NCBI GenBank assembly: GCA_020058405.1
Contig: JAGVEE010000399.1
Span: forward strand, 1 to 10,861
Source: Sphingobacteriales bacterium
Lineage (GTDB): Bacteria > Bacteroidota > Bacteroidia > Sphingobacteriales > Sphingobacteriaceae
DNA: 10,861 bases
Reading direction: 5' to 3'
Shown: piece by piece, positions 7,151 to 10,861 of the stretch
How the letters are laid out: each line of letters opens with the position of its first letter
Numbering within the stretch: the stretch's first letter is position 1
Notes under the pieces: generated by a model
Told to the model about the DNA's origin: nothing
What the model saw: the letters and a program-made list of their open reading frames with translations, nothing else
The model's database searches: none
Program-made: the position numbers and the translations under genes

Positions 7151-7981
7151 ATGAATACAATTGAGCATAAAGAAAATTCGCAGAGAGTAAAAGCAATTAT
7201 AAGTACATCGGTACTACATATTGTATTGTTTGCGCTTTGTTATTTCTTTTACATAAAAGTACAAATACCGATTGAAGAAATTGAAACGGGCGGAGTGGTT
7301 ATAAATTATGGTACCAGTGAAACAGGCATGGGGAATGATTATACGAGTATGGACGAACCTGCAATTGGCGAGAACATTTCTTCGGAACCAATAACAGATC
7401 CAAACAGACCAAATTCTCCTACAGAAAGCAATAGTTCTACTGATAAAGATGTATTAACTCAAAACAACGAAGAGGCACCTGCGGTAGTAGATAAAAATCC
7501 GAATACATCTAATAACACAAATACAAGCAGCACTACACCTGCTGAACCTGCAAAACCAAGTGTAGACCAACGAGCACTATTTAAGGGAAAGAAAAACAAT
7601 GGCACCGGAGGTGGTGACGGAACTGGAACTACTCCAGGAAACCAAGGTGCTACCAATGGCGACCCCAATAGTAAATCATACGAAGGTGGTGGCGGAACGG
7701 GTGGCAATGGTGTTTCGCTTAACTTAAGCGGACGTAAATTTATAAGTTTGCCACGTATACAAGACGATGGGCAAACGGCAGGTAAAGTTTCTGTAGAAAT
7801 TACCGTTGATAAAAATGGAACCATTGTAACCGCAAAAGCAGGCGCAAGAGGCACTACCATTTCTAACGCAAGTCTTTGGAACAAATGTGAAAAAGCAGTG
7901 CTTGGAGCTAAGCTAAATGCAATTTCAAGCGGACCAGAAATACAAGCAGGGTCTGTTATATTTACTTTTATATTAGAATAA
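7151..7981 (+). CDS. tonB: TonB-family energy transducer with low-complexity Gly/Ser/Thr/Asn linker
   Basis: The 276-aa protein has a cytosolic N-terminus of about 14 residues, one transmembrane anchor at 15-35 (VKAIISTSVLHIVLFALCYF, including a Ser and a His in the helix as in TonB/TolA anchors), a long periplasmic linker and a TonB-like C-terminal domain from about 197. The C-terminal part reads LPRIQDDGQTAGKVSVEITV at 200-219, then DKNGTIVTAKAG and a final beta strand SVIFTFILE at 268-276. That is the Bacteroidota TonB C-terminal pattern, without the YP motif of E. coli TonB. The linker is acidic at 66-110, Asn/Ser/Thr-rich at 114-130 and Gly-rich at 147-188, with few of the Pro-Glu/Pro-Lys repeats typical of TonB. 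Position right after exbB and exbD makes it the output arm of this motor. TolA-like function is an alternative. Confidence 0.82.
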   Translation: MNTIEHKENSQRVKAIISTSVLHIVLFALCYFFYIKVQIPIEEIETGGVVINYGTSETGMGNDYTSMDEPAIGENISSEPITDPNRPNSPTESNSSTDKDVLTQNNEEAPAVVDKNPNTSNNTNTSSTTPAEPAKPSVDQRALFKGKKNNGTGGGDGTGTTPGNQGATNGDPNSKSYEGGGGTGGNGVSLNLSGRKFISLPRIQDDGQTAGKVSVEITVDKNGTIVTAKAGARGTTISNASLWNKCEKAVLGAKLNAISSGPEIQAGSVIFTFILE

Positions 7982-7989
7982 TCAATACC

Positions 7990-9276
7990 TTGAATTATCA
8001 AGAAACACTCGACTTTTTATATGCTCAGTTACCAATGTTCCAACGAATTGGTGCACAAGCATACAAACCAAGTTTAGATAACACCATTGCATTATGTAAT
8101 GCTATTGGTAATCCTCAACAGCAATTAAAAACAATACACATTGCAGGTACCAATGGCAAGGGTTCTAGCTCTCATCTGCTAGCATCTGTTTTACAAAGTA
8201 ATGAATATAAAACAGGTTTGTATACTTCTCCTCACCTACTCGATTTTAGAGAGCGTATAAAAATAAATGGAGAAATGATTTCGCAGCAATACATTGTAGA
8301 TTTTGTGGAACTACAATTAACACTAATTGACGAAATAAAACCTTCATTTTTTGAACTCTGCGTGGCCATGGCATTTCAATATTTTGCTGATGAAAAAGTA
8401 GACATAGCAGTTATTGAAGTGGGCATGGGCGGACGACTCGACTCTACCAATATAATACATCCGGAAGTATGTTTAATAACAAACATAAGCTATGATCACA
8501 TGCAATTTTTAGGCGATACCATTCCTAAAATTGCAACAGAAAAAGCAGGTATCATAAAACCAAATACCCCAGTAGTTATTAGCGAGGAGCAAGAAGAATG
8601 TAAACATGTTTTTATAAATAGTGCATTAGAAAAAAATGCTGATATATATTTTGCCGACCAGGAAATTAAAATAGAATACTTAGAAAAATCAAGCAATGAA
8701 TTCTCCTGTTTTAAAGCGCATAATTCGTTTTTAAACGATAATGAAATTAAGTGTTCGCTACCGGGTTCTTACCAACAAAAAAATTTAGCGGGAGTATTAA
8801 AAACAATTGAAATTCTAAAACAAAAAGGATATCATTTAACTGATACTAATGTTTTAGATGGCATCAAAAATGTAAAAGAATTAACAGGTTTAAGAGGCAG
8901 ATGGGAAGTTTTACAACACGAACCATTATGTATTGCAGATACTGGACATAATGAAGATGGTATTTCAGAAATATTAAAACAACTCTATAAAACAAGCCAT
9001 AAAAAACTCCATTGGGTATGGGGCATGGTGAATGATAAAGCACCCGATAAAGTATTTAAGCTACTGCCGAAAGATGCAATATATTATTTCTGCAAACCAA
9101 ATATACCTAGGGGATTAGATGCAGATGAGTGCAAAAAATTGGCTGAAAATTACAAATTACTAGGTAAATCATATAATTCTGTTAGGAATGCATACACTGC
9201 AGCCCTTGAAAATGCTGATAAAGAGGATTTAATTCTAATTGCAGGTAGTACTTTTGTTGTTGCGGAAGTACTTTAA
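7990..9276 (+). CDS. folC: Bifunctional dihydrofolate synthase / folylpolyglutamate synthase
   Basis: This ATP-dependent Mur-ligase-family enzyme adds glutamate to dihydropteroate and then to folates in the cytosol. Visible motifs, in a 428-aa chain of normal length, are the P-loop AGTNGKGSS at 52-60, YTSPHLLDFRERI at 78-90, IEVGMGGRLDSTN at 142-154, NISYDHMQFLGDTIPKIATE at 165-184, K185 in the EKAGIIKP stretch (position of the carbamylated Lys in E. coli FolC), RGRWEV at 302-307 and DTGHN at 317-321 in the C-terminal ligase domain. The start is TTG: the next in-frame ATG is Met16, and starting there would lose the family N-terminus NYQETLDFLYAQLPMFQRIG. The gene begins 8 nt after the tonB stop with no visible terminator between, so it is probably co-transcribed with the envelope operon, though functionally unrelated. 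Confidence 0.93.
   Translation: MNYQETLDFLYAQLPMFQRIGAQAYKPSLDNTIALCNAIGNPQQQLKTIHIAGTNGKGSSSHLLASVLQSNEYKTGLYTSPHLLDFRERIKINGEMISQQYIVDFVELQLTLIDEIKPSFFELCVAMAFQYFADEKVDIAVIEVGMGGRLDSTNIIHPEVCLITNISYDHMQFLGDTIPKIATEKAGIIKPNTPVVISEEQEECKHVFINSALEKNADIYFADQEIKIEYLEKSSNEFSCFKAHNSFLNDNEIKCSLPGSYQQKNLAGVLKTIEILKQKGYHLTDTNVLDGIKNVKELTGLRGRWEVLQHEPLCIADTGHNEDGISEILKQLYKTSHKKLHWVWGMVNDKAPDKVFKLLPKDAIYYFCKPNIPRGLDADECKKLAENYKLLGKSYNSVRNAYTAALENADKEDLILIAGSTFVVAEVL
9247..9272 (+). terminator. Possible weak hairpin at the 3' end of folC
   Basis: AGTACTT at 9247-9253 and AAGTACT at 9266-9272 form a perfect 7-bp stem with a 12-nt loop. The sequence after it is T-rich, with five Ts at 9282-9286. The stem is AT-rich and lies inside the folC coding end, so it would be a weak or partial intrinsic terminator at best; it may instead be chance. 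Confidence 0.25.
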
Positions 9277-9287
9277 TGTTATTTTTA
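9253..9287 (+). promoter_or_regulatory. Candidate promoter for the two-component genes
   Basis: TATTTTTA at 9280-9287 matches the Bacteroidota -7 consensus TAnnTTTG except for the last base. TTTG at 9253-9256 lies 23 bp upstream, and TTG at 9260-9262 lies 17 bp upstream, both within the broad spacer range accepted for this phylum. A start point near 9293 would give a leader of about 15 nt before the kinase ATG. The motif is short and AT-rich, so a chance match is quite possible, and read-through from folC is the alternative. Confidence 0.25.
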
Positions 9288-9306
9288 CACAGATAACCCC
9301 ATCAAC

Positions 9307-10572
9307 ATGCAAAAGTACTTTAACAAGTATATAAATTTAGGCATATGCGAAGAGCTCAGCATAAATGAAATAACACAAGTGAGAATGGTGAATTTTGGTT
9401 CATTATTCGTAACATTTGCTGGCATCGCATTTTTCTTAGAAAGCTTAAAAATTGGTAACACAACCTTTAGCTTAGCCTTAATTTGTCCCCCGGTATTTTT
9501 TACACTTGTCCCTCTTCTTCACTCCATACACCGTAGAGTTGCCGCCAGAAATGTATTGTTTTTCGGATTGTGTGCTGAAGTAAGTGCATATTCTTTAATT
9601 GATAACCCTAGTAGTTTTACTGTTAATTATTTCTTTGGCATTGCGATGATTTCTTTCGTAGTTTATAATAAACCAATGAACAGAATTTTAGGATTATTAC
9701 TTTGTGTATTTTTTTACTTTAGCATAGGTTTCATTCGTCCTTATTTTCAAAATCAATTACCATACAACGAAGTTATTTACATAATGGATGTACTTACTTT
9801 ATTTATAGGTATTCTTCTTTGCTTATATTATTTTCAACGAATTACTAAAAATCAACTCGACGTTATTATTAATCAGAAATTAGAACTTGAAAAAATAAAC
9901 GTTAACAAAAACAAACTGATATCGATAATTACACATGACATACGCAATCCAATAAATAATTTAAATCAAGTATTAAAACTTGATGAGAGTAAAAATTTGA
10001 GCAATGAAGAATTGAATTACATATTAGATAATATTAGGAAAGAGTTTGTAACCCAATTTGAATCTATTGAATACTTACTAAAATGGGCTCAAAATCAACT
10101 TACAGAAATTAATGCGAAAGTGGGGCGAGTGGAAGTCGACCAGCTTATTATGAATTTAATAAAGGAATTAAATTACACTATAACAAAGAAAAAAATACAT
10201 TTATCTATTAGTACTTGCGGGGATGATACTATAAACATAGACAAAACTCATTTATTGATAATCCTTAGAAATTTATTGAATAATTCTATAAAATTTACCA
10301 ATGAGAATGGGTTTATCAACATTATAACTTCAAGAGAGCAGAATAAATATAACATAGATATTGAGGATAATGGTATAGGTTTTCCAAATGGTGTAAACGA
10401 TGAGTTTTCTGAACTCGAAGTTTCCACTCAACAAATTGGAACATTTAGCGAAAAAGGGAATGGATTAGGGCTAATCATTTGCAACGAATTGGCAAGTAAA
10501 AACAGTGCGAAATTATTGTATAAAAATAATACGAATACTGGTTCTGTGGTTCGAATAGTAATTAAGACATAG
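9307..10572 (+). CDS. Six-helix membrane sensor histidine kinase
   Basis: The 421-aa protein begins with six hydrophobic helices at about 28-45, 53-71, 82-98, 104-121, 125-143 and 156-177, joined by short loops. Basic loops (HRRVAAR at 75-81, NKPMNR at 121-126) put the N- and C-termini in the cytosol. There is no extracytoplasmic sensor domain, nor PAS or HAMP. A short coiled-coil-like linker (178-203) leads to the HisKA domain with THDIRNPINNL at 209-219, making H210 the likely phosphorylated His. The ATPase domain shows the N box RNLLNNSIKFT at 321-331, the G1 box DNGIGF at 354-359 and the G2 box GNGLGL at 384-389, so all catalytic motifs are present. It should sense a membrane or intramembrane cue. 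It starts 30 nt after folC and ends one base before the response-regulator ATG. The signal and target genes cannot be inferred. Confidence 0.9.
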   Translation: MQKYFNKYINLGICEELSINEITQVRMVNFGSLFVTFAGIAFFLESLKIGNTTFSLALICPPVFFTLVPLLHSIHRRVAARNVLFFGLCAEVSAYSLIDNPSSFTVNYFFGIAMISFVVYNKPMNRILGLLLCVFFYFSIGFIRPYFQNQLPYNEVIYIMDVLTLFIGILLCLYYFQRITKNQLDVIINQKLELEKINVNKNKLISIITHDIRNPINNLNQVLKLDESKNLSNEELNYILDNIRKEFVTQFESIEYLLKWAQNQLTEINAKVGRVEVDQLIMNLIKELNYTITKKKIHLSISTCGDDTINIDKTHLLIILRNLLNNSIKFTNENGFINIITSREQNKYNIDIEDNGIGFPNGVNDEFSELEVSTQQIGTFSEKGNGLGLIICNELASKNSAKLLYKNNTNTGSVVRIVIKT

Positions 10573-10573
10573 G

Positions 10574-10861
10574 ATGAATAAAGATTTTTCTATTTTAATT
10601 CTTGATGACGAAAAAGATATTTGTTTATTATTAACTATTTTTTTGAAGAAAAAATTCGAAAAAGTGGAAAGTATCCATTCTATACAAGAATTGAATGATA
10701 CAAGTATGGAACATTACAATCTCATATTTATAGATAATAACCTAGCGGATGGTAGCGGTTTTGATGAAATTGAAACCATTAGAAAAGAAAACGAGAAAAT
10801 TAAAATAATTGCAATTAGTGCATTTGATACAAACAAAGAAAAAGAAGTTGCCTTAGAAAAA
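10574..10861 (+). CDS. Response regulator receiver domain, truncated by the window edge
   Basis: An ATG one base after the kinase stop opens a frame of 96 codons that runs off the window. The translation begins MNKDFSILILDDEKDICLLL, with D11 and D12 as the acidic metal-binding pair. FIDNNLADGSGFDEI follows at 52-66, with D54 as the likely phosphorylated Asp and the usual loop after it. IIAISA at 78-83 contains S82 in the position of the conserved Thr/Ser. The conserved Lys near the domain end and any output domain lie beyond the window, so it cannot be told whether this is a stand-alone receiver or a DNA-binding or enzymatic regulator. Adjacency makes it the cognate partner of the kinase. Confidence 0.88.
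   Translation, partial: MNKDFSILILDDEKDICLLLTIFLKKKFEKVESIHSIQELNDTSMEHYNLIFIDNNLADGSGFDEIETIRKENEKIKIIAISAFDTNKEKEVALEK

Noticed and set aside
5434..7555. Shared 12-base word GAACCTGCAAAA in the HU-SPOR and tonB linkers (5434-5445 and 7544-7555), coding AEPAK in both
   Set aside because: Short, in low-complexity linkers built from common codons; likely coincidence or convergent linker composition rather than a repeat element.
7459..8001. 180-codon open frame on the - strand opposite tonB
   Set aside because: Its Pro/Leu/Val/Ser-rich peptide is the antisense of the Gly/Thr-rich TonB linker and C-terminal domain; it shows no motif, while the + strand gene has clear family features and fits the operon.
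1..10861. tRNA, rRNA, CRISPR array, insertion sequence, riboswitch
   Set aside because: No cloverleaf-like block, no regularly spaced repeats, no transposase-like protein and no long leader were seen; the only gap over 100 bases is 1-200.

Overview
The window is AT-rich DNA that reads as Bacteroidota (Flavobacteriia, Chitinophagia or Sphingobacteriia-like). The evidence is the gene set and order: a large TPR protein, a plug-less outer-membrane barrel, a CCDC81-type HU/SPOR membrane protein, ExbB, ExbD, TonB, then FolC. A promoter -7 motif of Bacteroidota type (TAnnTTTG) lies upstream, and Shine-Dalgarno sequences are weak or absent. All genes are on the + strand. I cannot name a genus from the sequence.

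Region 1 (1-200) is non-coding or holds at most the tail of an upstream gene. It has an 8-bp direct repeat, a near-consensus DnaA box and a TGTTAACA palindrome, so it could be regulatory or replication-related. A perfect TAnnTTTG lies 28 bp before the first gene.

Region 2 (201-7981) is a very tightly packed six-gene run with junctions from -1 to +9 nt. Together the products would span the whole envelope: a secreted 1013-aa TPR solenoid, an outer-membrane barrel with a short periplasmic tail and no plug, a single-pass inner-membrane protein joining a cytosolic HU-like module to a periplasmic SPOR domain, and the ExbB/ExbD/TonB proton-driven motor. The obvious reading is a dedicated, energised trans-envelope machine with peptidoglycan-binding and TPR adaptor parts. 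By analogy it could do Tol-Pal-like or CpoB-like envelope work rather than classical nutrient uptake. That functional reading is inference.

Region 3 (7990-9276) is folC, the bifunctional dihydrofolate/folylpolyglutamate synthase. It starts at TTG 8 nt after tonB and is probably in the same transcript.

Region 4 (9307-10861) is a two-component pair: a six-helix membrane histidine kinase with no extracytoplasmic sensor domain, followed one base later by a response regulator cut off by the window edge at residue 96. It may have its own weak promoter in or just after the end of folC. I saw no tRNA, rRNA, CRISPR array, insertion sequence or broken gene.
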